From NCBI RefSeq assembly GCF_963924675.1, contig NC_089236.1, forward strand, positions 32,511,319 to 32,575,318: 64,000 nucleotides of DNA. Reading direction: 5' to 3'. Positions 9,912 through 21,445 of this stretch are shown here, piece after piece. Numbering within the stretch: position 1 is the first letter of the stretch; the number at the start of each line of letters is the position of its first letter. The stretch comes from Phocoena phocoena. Its lineage: Eukaryota; Chordata; Mammalia; Artiodactyla; Phocoenidae. The translations under genes and the position numbers were made by a program. The notes below the pieces were generated by a model. The model searched no databases and had not been told where the DNA came from. It saw only the letters and a list, made by a program, of their open reading frames with translations.

Positions 9912-12900
9912 CTTGTGCAAAACTCCTTGCATGCACTACCACTGCAGAGTGATCTTATTCTATACCAAGCTTAGGGGTCCGAGATTGTCTAAAGGACTTA
10001 AGACACCTCCAGATAAAATGAAAGAGCTCAGTGTGGATAATTCATGGCATTTTAAATAATGGGGAATAAAGACTAAAGTAAACTCTCCATTGGCCTTAGA
10101 CCCTTGGTATTTCCTGGGTTTTGTTTCCTTGAACCTAGATTCAAGTATTCTCTTGCCCAGAGGATGTAGCCCAAGTTTTGGTACTCTAGAACCAGCTCTG
10201 CTTCCTTTCTTCCCACTGTCTGTCAGGAAGCTCAGAAATAAATCACAGTACTGACTTTTCAGTTACTTCTCCATGCTTTAAATAGACAGGGTACCTTAAA
10301 ATCTTTTAAAAAAGAGAGGGACCATAAAATGCTTACTGAATCAAATGAGCTGGCTTTCCTTTATGGTAGTCATGGATAATCAGTGATAGAAACAGCTCTA
10401 AAAATTACAGACAACAGTAGTCACCTTCCTAATTTTTCCACCTGTGGGGAATAAAACATAATTATTTCCTTTACTTTAATAGCTATATGTTAGAAATTTG
10501 GCTATACAAGCTTTAAAAGAGTGTAGTGTCCTATACTATTGCTGCTGTGATGAACGTACAACCCAGAGCAGAAAAGCTATTCCAGAGTTTCAACTTTTAT
10601 TTACTAAGGCATGTACTGGATAACACAGAGAAGAGAGCAGTATATCAAGCAGTTTTGTGTTTTTATTTCTTAAAAGTATTCTGTTACTAAAGTATGAGAA
10701 GTGAAAATGTGGTTAAACTTTGAAATGTAATATATATCTGGAATATAAAATAATTTGCAGCATAGTTAAGTTTTGCTCAAGTCTGGAGAGATAACATGAA
10801 AAATTCTCAGACTAGCAGTTTGCTGACTAGAAAATCACTGTATTTTCAATCAGCCTAATATGGCAGTTGTTTTTCATAGGCAAAGAAAAGCTAAAGGGAG
10901 ACTTACAGCCTGTAGATATTCGGCCTAGCTTGGCAAAATTTAGCTGCTAGTTTCTTCCTATCCTTGTTATATGTTTTCCATATGGGACTTATTATTATCA
11001 ACGAGAAATAACAGAAGCAAACAGAAGCAAGAGGAAAGGTCCAGACTGGCATGCATTAACTGCTTGTCAACTATGGTTTTCCTAATGAATTGCCCTGTTG
11101 CTCTGTATCTCACTGATTACAGTACAACGGCTTTCATTAGTCACTGCAAATAAGACTTGGTGCCACCTTATTTACATCTATTGCAAATAATTAGCATTTC
11201 ATGTTAGAATCATCCAAGGCACTTTTGAACTTACAGCAAGACTATTTGACATCATCCAATACTTTTTTCCACCCTGAACAAGCTTAAAAACAGATTCTGT
11301 GCTTTTTAGTTACAATGGTGTCACCAATGAATTCTACCATGGCTTAAATTCCTGCCAATATTGTAGCTGGGGATATCAAAACGCTGCAGTAATTAGACCT
11401 TGCAAGCCTGACTTCCCTAGTGGTAGAACTGTCACAGAAGGGGGGAATTGATATTCAAAGTTTATAATAACTCAAACCTCTACAATTATTGCTAGAACAC
11501 GAATACTACCATTTTCAACGGCAGAAAGTGACTTAAGAAAAATGGCTTATTACAAAGATAAAAGACAGGAAAAAAATAGCATCATACGCTTTGCTGACCA
11601 ATGTCTTTTCTCTGCTAAAATTTTATAATTACTTATTAAAACTCAAACCTTGATTATTATTAACTTGGGGAGAAAGTATTTCTTTTGAAAACATAGCTGC
11701 CATATTTAACAGATTACGAGGTCCATTCTATCACATAAACTAGAACTTCACTTTACAAGTGTTGTATTCTAGAATTAAATATATAGATTTACATATATTA
11801 TTTCATATAACCAAATTGATAGAAAGAATGTTGTACAAAGCCAGTTATTTCCACCCCTATATAAATAATAACTGTGTGTGCATGTATATGTATGGACCTA
11901 CATATGTATACACATATGTAATTCTTTATATGCAACTGATGTTTTCTCCAGCATGCACATACAATAAGACAGGCATCAATGAATCAAATGATTCTGAATT
12001 TCTCTGAATATGTTGTTCACAGATAGAACTAGCTAATCTAAACATAACACCTCGGGATAGGGTAACCATCACCCCCAGGCAGTGGTGGGGTCCATTTTCC
12101 TGCTCTCATTTCTCTGACCTCGCCATCGCTGGGCTCTGTACTATGTGTATAGATCCTTATATCTACTTCAGGGCCTCATGAGATAATTAAGCCTCCTGGT
12201 CCAGCTAACCAACTAAGGAATCCCCAACCCTTTCTGTATTTCTTCCAATTCACTGAGGCACAGATCTAGTGTGAGAGTCTTCAGATGGCTGATCTCGCGA
12301 CCCCTCACTCATAAGAGTGTTGATCTTTTGGACTCTTCCTGTCTCAGAGTTAACTATCCTCACTAGACATTTGAGAAAAACAGGCAAGTGGGTGTTAAAA
12401 TGCAATTTACTAATAATGATGGTAATAATAATAAAATTAGCCTTAGGTAATACAGAGAAGTAAACACAAATACATTAAAAATAATAATGTATGACTTTTG
12501 GCTAAGAGCTCCCAATGAATGTATAAGAGATTAGAGGCTAGAAATCAATGATGATAATAAAATGTACTCAGTTGATAAAGGCATTTCATACAAATTATCT
12601 TTTCTACAAAAAGACTGAAGACCTTCAAAGAAAGAGGGTCTCTTTTTCACATTAAATATTTTATTCTTTACCGTGTCTCTCAGTGGAGGCAGTGAATTAA
12701 TTCTATCTAAAGAAGCCTCTTCAAAAACAAAGCCAACCTCTGTTGATTTCTTGTAAGGTCACTGTGACCTGCAGGAACAAAGGAGTGTTTATTTCCCCCT
12801 GGCAACAGCTAGGTGCTCAAATCCTTAGGGGTATAGGTTGTTGTTTAAGAAACTGGGATAATAATTAGGTCTTATATCCTTGAGGTCACATAAAGCATAG

Positions 12901-13057
12901 TAAACAATTATTTAATATTCAGGGAAAAGGACTATTAGAACTTGTCTGGGCTGACACACAGTCAGCCTCTTTCCCAAATGTTTGCCTGAAATGAACCGGG
13001 AAATTTGGAACTCTTTCCCATAGGAGTCCTTATACTCATTCATCCATTTTTCTCAAG
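9912..13057. other. No gene seen; unique-looking AT-rich DNA
   Basis: About 3.1 kb with no convincing exon. A TATG/TGTG-rich low-complexity patch lies at about 11870-11945. The short frames at 10971-11153 and 11759-12007 have no recognisable domain. Confidence 0.5.
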
Positions 13058-13161
13058 TAAAGGATATGGACAAATGCATGGGTTTGAATCCCACCTTGGA
13101 CACTTACTAGTTATTTAAACTTGAGCAAGTTATTTAACAACTTTCTGTGAAGTCCCTCTTT

Positions 13162-13207
<46 letters not shown>

Positions 13208-13330
13208 TATAAATATCTATGCCTTATGGGATTTTTGTGATGATGGAGTGAGTTACTACATGTAAGGGCAAAACATTACCTAGCTATATAGTAAGAGCTA
13301 CATAAATGTTGGCTGTTATTTCTATTGTTA
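13058..13330 (+). repeat. MIR SINE, interrupted by a (CA)n run
   Basis: The left part (TGGGTTTGAATCCCACCTTGGACACTTACTAG..GAGCAAGTTATTTAAC) and the right part (GATGATGGAGTGAGTTACTACATGTAA..AAATGTTGGCTGTTATT) match the two halves of the mammalian-wide MIR. The segment that normally reads cctcagtttcctcatctgtaaaatgg is replaced or followed by a CA microsatellite. Confidence 0.85.
13164..13205. repeat. (CA)n microsatellite inside a MIR
   Basis: About 20 CA units, starting inside the MIR middle and followed by AAATATAAATAT. Confidence 0.97.
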
Positions 13331-13452
13331 GGAAGATGTGATGTAGAGAAAATAAACCATCGTGAGCTTATGCACTTAAAAAAGGAATTTCTTGTCTAGT
13401 CTATTACTAAAGTGGGCTGGTTATGGTCTTATGCAGCCAGCCTACCACCATA

Positions 13453-13813
13453 TATAGTTGTCACTTGGTATCCAAGGATACGAGGAACCCTGGGCTCCAG
13501 GAACCCTATGGATACCAAAATCCATGGATGCTCAAGTCCCTTATATATAATGGCATAGTATTTACATATAACTTATGTAACCCTGGAACATCCTCCAACA
13601 TCCTCGGTATACTTTAACTCATCTCTAGATTACTTAAAATACCTGAACCAATGTAAATGCTATGCAAATAGTTGTAAATACAATGTAAATGTTATATAAA
13701 TAGTTGCTAGCCTGCTGCAAATTCAAGTTTTGTTTTCTGGAACTTTCTGGAATTTTAAAAATATTTTCTTTCTGGAACTGGGTTGAATCCGTGGATATGG
13801 AGGGCCAATTGTA
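13453..13813 (+). mobile_element. MER2-type Tigger MITE (Tc1/mariner)
   Basis: The terminal inverted repeats read (T)AGTTGTCACTTGGTATCC at the left and GGATATGGAGGGCCAATTG at the right. Between them are the family hallmarks GGATACCAAAATCCATGGATGC, CAAGTCCCTTATATA and TTTAACTCATCTCTAGATTAC. The element spans about 13455-13811 and is flanked by TA dinucleotides (13453-13454 and 13812-13813), as expected for the superfamily. Confidence 0.85.
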
Positions 13814-16800
13814 CATAATTTGACATGCAGCACTAATGTTCACATTTTGGTCTCTAACAGTCTTCTCCATTAAAGAAAGTGATTCCAAGTTCTACAGCAG
13901 GGAAAAAAAATACTCAAAATGAGCCTGGAGCATCTTGTTGCCAAAATGTAAGGACACATTAAAAAACGCCTGGGTCAGTGTTAAAAGGATACAGAAACTT
14001 GAAGACGGTTCTTACTGGACAAGTCTGACAATTTGGGCATCAAAAAGAAAACAGAGAAATTAGTCTTTTGGGAGTTGAAATATATTCTCTGAGTTTCTTG
14101 TTGTTGCTTTGTGTCATAATATCTGGTAAGGCTAGACCTCCACTGGCCTCTCTCTCTCCCTTTTTTTTTTTTTTAATATTTTTTCTAGTTTTTGCTTCTT
14201 TGTTTTTCCATTTGAATTAGCTTATCTATTTCTAAAAAAAATTCTATGGATAATTTTATTGTAAATGACTTAATGTTGACTGATATCTTTATGAACTAAT
14301 ACATAAAGAATTCCTAGAAAAAAGTAGGAAAAAGACCAAATAACACAACAAAAATAGGAAAAGGATATAAAGAGATGTAAGATATATAAAAATTAAAAGA
14401 GAGAAAAGATACTGGTAACATTAGTTGACTCTGAAAAGAAACTGTGTATAAAGGACAAGGGTGGGAGTGAAAGTTTTATAAAGTTTTAATTTTGGACCAT
14501 AAGAGTGTACTATCTATTAAAAATGAAATTAATTATAAAATAAATACAATCATGGCTTAGTAGAATAAGTTAAGTATGTATAAACAGTAGTCAATTGTGA
14601 CAATTAAAATGGAAAATTAATATATAGGACATGAAGTAACACAAAAACAGGTGACTATAATAAGATATATAAATTTTTACTAATTTAATACATAAGGAAG
14701 TTTTTTGTTGTTGACTTGTAATGTGTCTTTAATGTAATCACAACTATATTCCAAGGATGGAGGTGTGATCTCAATTTGTATGGATGCACACCGCTTTCTC
14801 ATTTGAGAACATCATTAGTGTGTTGTACACACCTTGTTGAAATGGGAATCTGCCCTGTGGAAATTTAATGCTCTTAATGTAACCAGAAAACATTAATTGT
14901 GACAGAAGGGACTGGGTTGAGTCAGATCACTCATACAACCGAATGCCCTGATTTTCAGCGGTCAATACCAAAGATTCTAAATTCTGTCCCTGACTGATAA
15001 CAATACAATGCACTCTCTTCTGAACGTTGATGTTAAAGGGAGGCCCAGCCACCAACTGCAGTGACAACACAAGACCACGTGTCTGGGATGGGGTGTTTGG
15101 GAGTCATCTTACATCTCTTGTATATATAATTTATAAACTGGATTTGATCCTTGTTCCATAGGGAAGTATTTATACCTAATGAAAAAAAGCCAATACACTT
15201 ATGTAGGTGAATTTTTCTCCACCTGTATAAAATAGAGAAGCATCTATTTAGGGCACTATAAGTAAGGAACATAGTTCCACAAAGACAGGATATATTGCAA
15301 GAAGTAGGAAGAGTTCCAAAGGAGGGCTGCAAGAGGTCAGATAAACCAGTATTTTGGCAGGAGAGTAGACTCTGCTCACTGAACTGCTCTCAGCTCCAGG
15401 GAGCTGAAATCTCTGGAGGACGTCACTAATCATGAGATACTCAGAAGGCACAATAATGCACTTGGTGGAGTAAGTTGGAACAGCTTGTGACCAAAACATT
15501 CACATGGTGAAGAAAAAAGCACCAGGTTTCCTGGCAAGGTGTGGACTTTAGAATTTCCACCAATACAGAATGCTGCTGCAAGAGAAGGTGAACTTTGTAA
15601 GGTCCATAATGGCAAAAATAGCTAGAGCCCCAGCATCTACGACAGATGCTACCCGGAGCTGCACAATGAACATCTATCTATTGAGTGAATTCTCAGCATT
15701 CGACTACAAAACGTAGATGAAGAAACTGTAGAATTTTGTCCAACGGCAAATCATATTTCAGGCTTAAATGTTTAACGCTAATTAATGTCTCATAAAGTTC
15801 AAAAGAAAATCCAATCATGTAATTATATTAAAAGAGAACATTTGGAACACTGAGACAAACAAAGCACAACAACAAAAAACAGTGCCATTTTGAAAAATAT
15901 TAAGCAATCTAATTAGACAGCCACCATACCTACTTCTGTATAACACTTTTGACCTACAAATTGTACCTTCACACAATACAGGCAGCTCTGTAATTACAAC
16001 GATCACCACAGTTAAAAAGCTTAGAAAGAGAATGAGCTAGTAAATCAACGTAGAAGACGTAACTGCCATATTCAAAGACCATGCAAGCCTGCTTGTTATC
16101 TATAGTTCCATATAATTATTCCAAAAAAAAAAAAAAAAAAGGAAAACAGCAAGAAGAAACAGAAAGTCAGGTTGCTTGCCTTTTCTTAGCTGAAATGAAA
16201 ATGTTTGTACCTAAATTTAGAAAGATTTCTAGCTTATTTTCTGCTTGTTTTACTTGAATTTGAAGACTTTTAACATCTAGATAGTCTTTACTGATCATCT
16301 GTCAGAACCCTGGTGTCTACATCACTGAAAATATTTTAAAAGCCTATTATTATGAGAACATTGATCTGATCAATGTTCTGATCATTGTGCTAAACTACGC
16401 TGAAACTTTGTAGGATATTAGAGTAATTTAGAACCACAACAGTGAGTTAACAATCTCCAACTTTGACCCTCATTGTTCTGTAAAATTTGATTTGTCATGT
16501 TTTCTTTATCTGTACAGAATGCTATTAAAACATCTTTCCTAAGCAGTCCTTTTCCAGAAAAAAAATTACCTTTCCCTACTCCTTCAAAATTTAGTTCAAA
16601 TAACATTTTGTTTATAAAGTTTTTTAGTCTATCCATATGCTTTCTCGTTAGTATAATCTAAGTATTTATAATTTTATTTGTTATAATCTGATATTAAGAA
16701 GGTTGGTTGTTAATGATGTAATATATACAATTGTGTTTGTCCTGTTTACATTTCAGTCTATACATTCCTTGAAGGCCTGGAGCTCAATTTCTCTTACATC

Positions 16801-16834
16801 TTAACAGGAGACTGTGGGGTTTGCATTAACTTTT
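13814..16834. other. No gene seen; small old L1-like remnants
   Basis: Mostly unique DNA. 14138-14400 has the look of very old L1 fragments (e.g. AAGAATTCCTAGAAAAAAGTAGG with AAAAAGACCAAATAAC). An A18-type homopolymer lies near 16123-16140 and a near-perfect palindrome at 16355-16379. The segment 15030-15650 is less AT-rich but shows no recognisable gene. Confidence 0.4.
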
Positions 16835-16840
16835 CTTTAT

Positions 16841-16922
16841 AATTAATTAATTAATTAATTATTGGCTGCATTGGGTCTTTGTTGCCGTGTGCAGGGGCTA
16901 CTCTTCGTTGCGGTGCGTGGTG
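16841..16922 (-). mobile_element. Truncated CHR-type SINE, internally deleted
   Basis: After an (AATT)n tract the sequence TTGGCTGCATTGGGTCTTTG and GGGCTACTCTTCGTTGCGG matches the poly(A)-proximal end of the SINE at 40516-40803 in the same (minus) orientation, with about 27 bp missing between the two blocks. It ends abruptly at a CA-rich region. The tRNA-derived half is absent. Confidence 0.8.
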
Positions 16923-16925
16923 TCA

Positions 16926-16960
16926 ACACATATGCACACACATACACACACACACACACC
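16926..16960. repeat. (CA)n-rich simple repeat
   Basis: Imperfect ACACATATGCACACACATACACACACACACAC run directly after the SINE fragment. Confidence 0.85.
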
Positions 16961-17408
16961 TGTATGTTTGCCCAACTGACTGATATATACATGCCTTCAG
17001 AAATCTGTTTTCATTCAGACAATGAGGCAGATATAGTCAGTAATTCAAACCTTCTACTGTGTTTAGTTCCTGAAGGTGCTTTATTCAAGGAAACTCAACT
17101 TATTTATATTCTTCAAATTCAGGAATCAAGGTCATATATGAAGGTAGATATCTGGTCCATATTATCTCCCTTTCTTTGCTCCCCATTAAAGCACACATTC
17201 CCATCAAATGGCTTAGTAATGGAAGTGATATATAATACATGATGTTCTGCATTAAAACAAATATAGTAAGTATTACTTATAGGTAACAGAGTCTTAGGGT
17301 AAAAAGAAAAACATGAAAGGCTAGTCTAAACCAACAAAAAGCACCATAAAGTCTGTCAAAAACAAAAACCTAATTTTCTCTTTTTGCTCATCAACATCAT
17401 CTCATATC

Positions 17409-17647
17409 AAAAGTTAAAGTTTGCGGGCTTCCCTGGTGGTGCAGTGGTTGAGAGTCCGTCTGCCGATGCAAGGGACATGGGTTCGTGCCCCGGTCCGGGA
17501 AGATCCCACATGCCACGGAGCGGCTGGGCCCGTGAGCCATGGCCGCTGAGCCTGCGCGTCCGGAGCCTGTGCTCCGCAACGGGAGAGGCCACAAGAGTGA
17601 GAGGCCCGCATACCGCAAAAAAGAAAAAAAAAAAAAGTTAAAGTTTG
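17409..17647 (+). mobile_element. CHR-family SINE with 15-bp target-site duplication
   Basis: tRNA-derived SINE spanning 17424-17632. The tRNA part has an A-box-like GGTGGTGCAGTGGTTGAGAG and a B-box-like GGGTTCGTGCCCC (RNA polymerase III internal promoter). The tRNA-unrelated part follows and the element ends in an A-rich tail. The 15-bp repeat AAAAGTTAAAGTTTG at 17409-17423 and 17633-17647 is a perfect target-site duplication, starting with AAAA as expected for L1 endonuclease cleavage. It was mobilised in trans by L1. Confidence 0.96.
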
Positions 17648-17689
17648 TGAATTATTGAATTGATGAGTAAATTTGCCCCTCTAGACCAT

Positions 17690-17995
17690 CTGACTTTGCC
17701 TCTGAGGGCTCGTGTCACCTCCTCTTCATGTCAATGTCTTGCATGGCTGAGTTGCCACAATCTGCTTTGGTCACTAAAGCTCAAGTCATTCGGAGCCATC
17801 AAAACAATTATAACAGCCATTGCTGTCTGACACGGCCAACCAGTGATTGATAACAAAACCTGTCTGCTTTCAGTTCTCATCTGACAGCAACAAACCAGTC
17901 CCAGCCTGCTCTTACTGGAATTTGTCATAAATCAATAGCAATTCCACCAGGCAGAAAGGTGCTGGCAACTCTCTTTAGTCCATCTGGCCTCATTT
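17690..17995. promoter_or_regulatory. Candidate conserved non-coding element (speculative)
   Basis: Repeat-free segment of higher complexity than its flanks, with TGATTGAT (17844-17851, a PBX-HOX-type site) and TGACAG (17882-17887, a MEIS-type site) 31 bp apart, plus ACAATTATAA and CATAAATCAAT homeodomain-like cores. This resembles developmental enhancers, but such motifs are short and no conservation data are available here. Confidence 0.25.
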
Positions 17996-18794
17996 TCTTT
18001 TCAAATTTAAAAAATATATAACTATTAAGGTAGATTAATGCCTAAAGTTTATTTCTTGAAGTATCTAATATTACATGAAAGTAATCTCAGAATTTAACAC
18101 CACATAATGTTCTTATTCTTTAATTTGATTTTTAAGGTGAATGACTAAAACACCACTAAAACTTTGCAAGAGGAAATTTTAGGTTCAAATGCTACAATTT
18201 TATGTATAATAGAGACAAATGACATTTCCTTTTAGATTATTTCAGATCCGACATCATGTATTTAAATGACTATTTAAGAAATATTTCAACAAAATCTCCC
18301 CAAACCAGATTTTTTTTTTTACTATTTAGCTATGACATTATAAAATGGACTAAACATTTAAATACAATATTATAAGCAAATATCAGTCAATAAGCATTGA
18401 ATATTAATTGCATGTGGAAGACTGTACTTTGCAGATATGCATACATAATTTTTTTCTGCAAAAGTTATTACTTATGGACTAAGACTAGTGCCCTTTACAT
18501 ATTTTGTGAAGTTGAATAACACTGAGTTATTTGAAGGAAAAGAAAACAACCCTGATTGAATTTGTAGAACTTGGAGAACACTTTGAGAATTTGTGACACC
18601 TCACTATGCAATTTTCAACATCAAAAAATACCTAATAAAAAACCTGGATACATCTGGCATCACTTAGGTAGCAAGCTCATTTAAGCGGGAATGAATGATT
18701 CTTGCAGGAATCTTGCACAATAAAAGTAAAACAAAGATCATTCATAATAACACAAGCATTTATATAAGGGGAGAGGAGAAGGAAAGGGAAGAAA

Positions 18795-18968
18795 CATTAA
18801 GGACGTATTTTACATAAGGCACTGATAGGGCCTTTATATACATGATTTCCTTGGCTCCTCAAACACCTAAGGTAGACATTTTTATTCCAATTTTCAAAAA
18901 AGGACATAGGGGCATGTCAAACTGAATTTGAAGTCAGTTCAACCTGATTTCAATGCCTATATTCTTTG
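18795..18968 (-). repeat. MIR SINE remnant
   Basis: Reads as antisense MIR: ATAAGGCACTGATAGGGCCT, CCTAAGGTAGACATTTTTATTCC, then TTCAATGCCTATATTCTT. Diverged. Confidence 0.65.
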
Positions 18969-19115
18969 TATGTTCATTTATCATTTACTTACTACTAATT
19001 GAGAACCTATTATGTGCTCTATGCTAAACTAAGCATCAGACATAGAAAAATGAATAAAACACAGGCACGGGGACTACAGGTAAACAAAACAGACACCAAA
19101 CCAGAGAGGTTGTAG
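18969..19115 (-). repeat. L2 LINE 3'-end remnant
   Basis: TACTAATTGAGAACCTATTATG followed by TGCTCTATGCTAA and ATGAATAAAACACAGGCAC matches the antisense L2 3' end (ttgagcacctactatgtgc..). Confidence 0.65.
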
Positions 19116-19194
19116 CAGCCATGGATATAAAAAGAGAGCATCGCAGTGAGTAAGGCAGTAACAGTTCTACCAGCTCCAAACCCCAACATGTATG

Positions 19195-19390
19195 TACTCA
19201 CAAAGCTTGATTTAAATCTCAGTTCAGCTAACTAGATACATGATCTGGGATAAGCTACTCTCCTAGCTTGCCTTTTTCTCACCTATAAAAATGGATTTAC
19301 CTCAAAAAGGTTGATTTGAGTTTGAAATGAATTAACCTATTCAAGAAAACACTGGGCATTTGATAGTTGCTCATTAAATATTACTTTCAC
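19195..19390 (+). repeat. MIR SINE remnant
   Basis: TTTAAATCTCAGTTCAGCTAAC, ATGATCTGGGATAAGCTACT, CACCTATAAAAATGG and GCTCATTAAATATTACT follow the sense MIR order. Confidence 0.7.
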
Positions 19391-20520
19391 TTCCCCTTTA
19401 GACACAAATCCTCACCTTCAAACACCTTCCAAGTTTAGTTGCCAATCCTCAGAAACGTACAAGACCTACCTTCTTCACTTAAAATGTAAAATTACCTGAT
19501 TTATAGAATTCCCTGACCAAAACTGGTACCCGTGGTAACGATGGTTTGAGGTCATTTTAATAAAGATCTTCGTCAGGAAGGTGGCCTGTGAAAGTACAGG
19601 GACCACAGCAGTAAGAGGGTGAAGAATGGGGTCTCAGCACCTGGAGTGGCTGCTGAAGAAGTAGGAAGGGCTCAGCAGAGCTGCCTCCAGGAGGACTGTG
19701 CTCTACATGTTGGCCAGACCCAGAAGATGCAGACTTGCTAAAGCAGTATCTAAGGTGCTTAAGGCTTGTCGTGTTCCCTTCAGTGCACTTCCTCTCTCCT
19801 TCTGCTGGAAAGGGAAGGGGCTGTTACGTTAGGCAGCCCCCAACTGGTAAAGATTTGCCAGACTGTCAAATACTATGACTACCAAGAAGAAAATATGCAC
19901 AAGAGACTATATTCCTCAATATTATATAATTAAAACCTATAATTCCACTAACCCATGAAGATAGATTTAAGTGCCATAAGGGAATTCTGTAGATCAAGTC
20001 AGTTCTGCATCTGTTACAATAACAGTTACAGATTGACCTGAATTTCTCTTACTAAATTTTAGATAGTCAACAATTGAACATTATTACCTATGTCTCTTTT
20101 ATACTGAAATATTTTTACCAATACATCATCTGTCCACAAAAACTTGACTGTGTTCACAACCAATGGCTTTCCCACTTCTGGAAGTTTTTTTCTTTCCTTG
20201 TTTTTTGGTCAAACAGCAGTGAAGCAATTCAACTTCAGATTAAGAACATTTCAGGGGTGAAGTTTAAATTCTCTCCTTACTGGCCTTCCATTTCTCCTGA
20301 CCATGCTGTAAGGATCTATCTCCCTCATGCTTAGGTCCAAAGTATCAAAACTGACCACTGTTAATAGAGGGATTATTAAAGGGATTTGAAGTTTTGAATC
20401 TGCATCTTGTTAAGAAGGTGATCCTCTAGAATAACGTGCTGTATGAAAATAAACTAATGACATTTCATCTACTGAATTGTAATTTGAATCTTGAATGTAT
20501 TTGACATTCTAATACAGAAC
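19391..20520. other. No gene seen
   Basis: About 1.1 kb of unique-looking DNA with no repeat or exon I can identify. Confidence 0.45.
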
Positions 20521-20524
20521 TACT

Positions 20525-20690
20525 GGAAGCTGCAAGGTATAGTAGAAAACCCACATTAGATGCAAGAATTAGAAATTCTTTATTCTCTGTGTACCCATGT
20601 GAGATAGTTAACTACTCCGAGTACCCATTTTCTCATTTATTAACTGGGAATACTAATATCAGCATGTGTGGCTCCTGGTGCTGTTCAGAG
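20525..20690 (+). repeat. Diverged MIR-like remnant
   Basis: AAGGTATAGTAGAAAACCCACATTAG, GTGAGATAGTTAACTACTCC and CATTTTCTCATTTATTAACTGGGAATACTAATA follow the MIR layout at low identity. Confidence 0.45.
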
Positions 20691-20799
20691 GACCAATGAC
20701 AATACCACCAGTGCCAGTAGCATCAGAAGTACAATACCATCTACGGTTTTTCAGGTCTGTAAGTATCATCTGGACCAAGCATTCTGTGAAAAGCTTTGA

Positions 20800-20985
20800 A
20801 ACACAGAATTTAATTAATACCTACAGCAATCTACAAAATACATGCATTTTATGGATTTTAAAGACGAGGATCCTTGAGGCATAGAGAGAGTAAACATTAA
20901 GTAAATGTCAAAGCTGGGATTTGAACCCCGGTCTGCTTATCCCAATGCATATCCTCTTACCACAGTGCTACACTGACTCCTGTTA
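20800..20985 (-). repeat. MIR SINE remnant
   Basis: Antisense MIR: GAGGATCCTTGAGGCATAGAGAG, GTCAAAGCTGGGATTTGAACCC, then TCTTACCACAGTGCTACACTG. Confidence 0.85.
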
Positions 20986-21229
20986 AGCACTACAAAAATG
21001 CAACCAAGGGCACTGGAAAATACACAAGAGTGTACGTACTTACATGCCAATCATGGAAGTTTAGCAGACATGCACCACGCACCTTTTTGATACCGTGTAT
21101 GCACCCTTCTCACCTACTTATTCAAGGTTAGGTTGCAGAATCATCTCAGAATATTCTTTCTTTGTTTCCTTTGAAAACATACTCTTGTCTAAGAACAATT
21201 AAGGGACATTTTAAGCACAGAACTCAAGA

Positions 21230-21445
21230 GATACCTACTTTGGAGTCAGAAAGATCCAAATTCCAATCCATCCCTACCATATTCTACCTATGAGACCATA
21301 TATTAATGATTTCACCACTCTTTACCTTGGAAATAGGAATAGTCTGACTTGCTTCACAGCATCATTGTAAGAGTTAAGATAAGTAAGTACACAGTGCCTG
21401 TCACATAGAGAACGCTCAGTAAACGGTGCCTTCTAATATTAATTA
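21230..21445 (+). repeat. MIR SINE remnant
   Basis: TTTGGAGTCAGAAAGATCCAAATTCCAATCC, CTTTACCTTGGAAATAGG, ATTGTAAGAGTTAAGATAAG and CAGTGCCTGTCACATAGAGAACGCTCAGTAAACGG follow the sense MIR order. Confidence 0.85.

Noticed and set aside
17384..17641. Open frames across SINE copies (also at 31229-31451, 34607-34990, 37283-37505)
   Set aside because: They are translations of the GC-rich SINE body in various frames, repeated at each copy; not genes.
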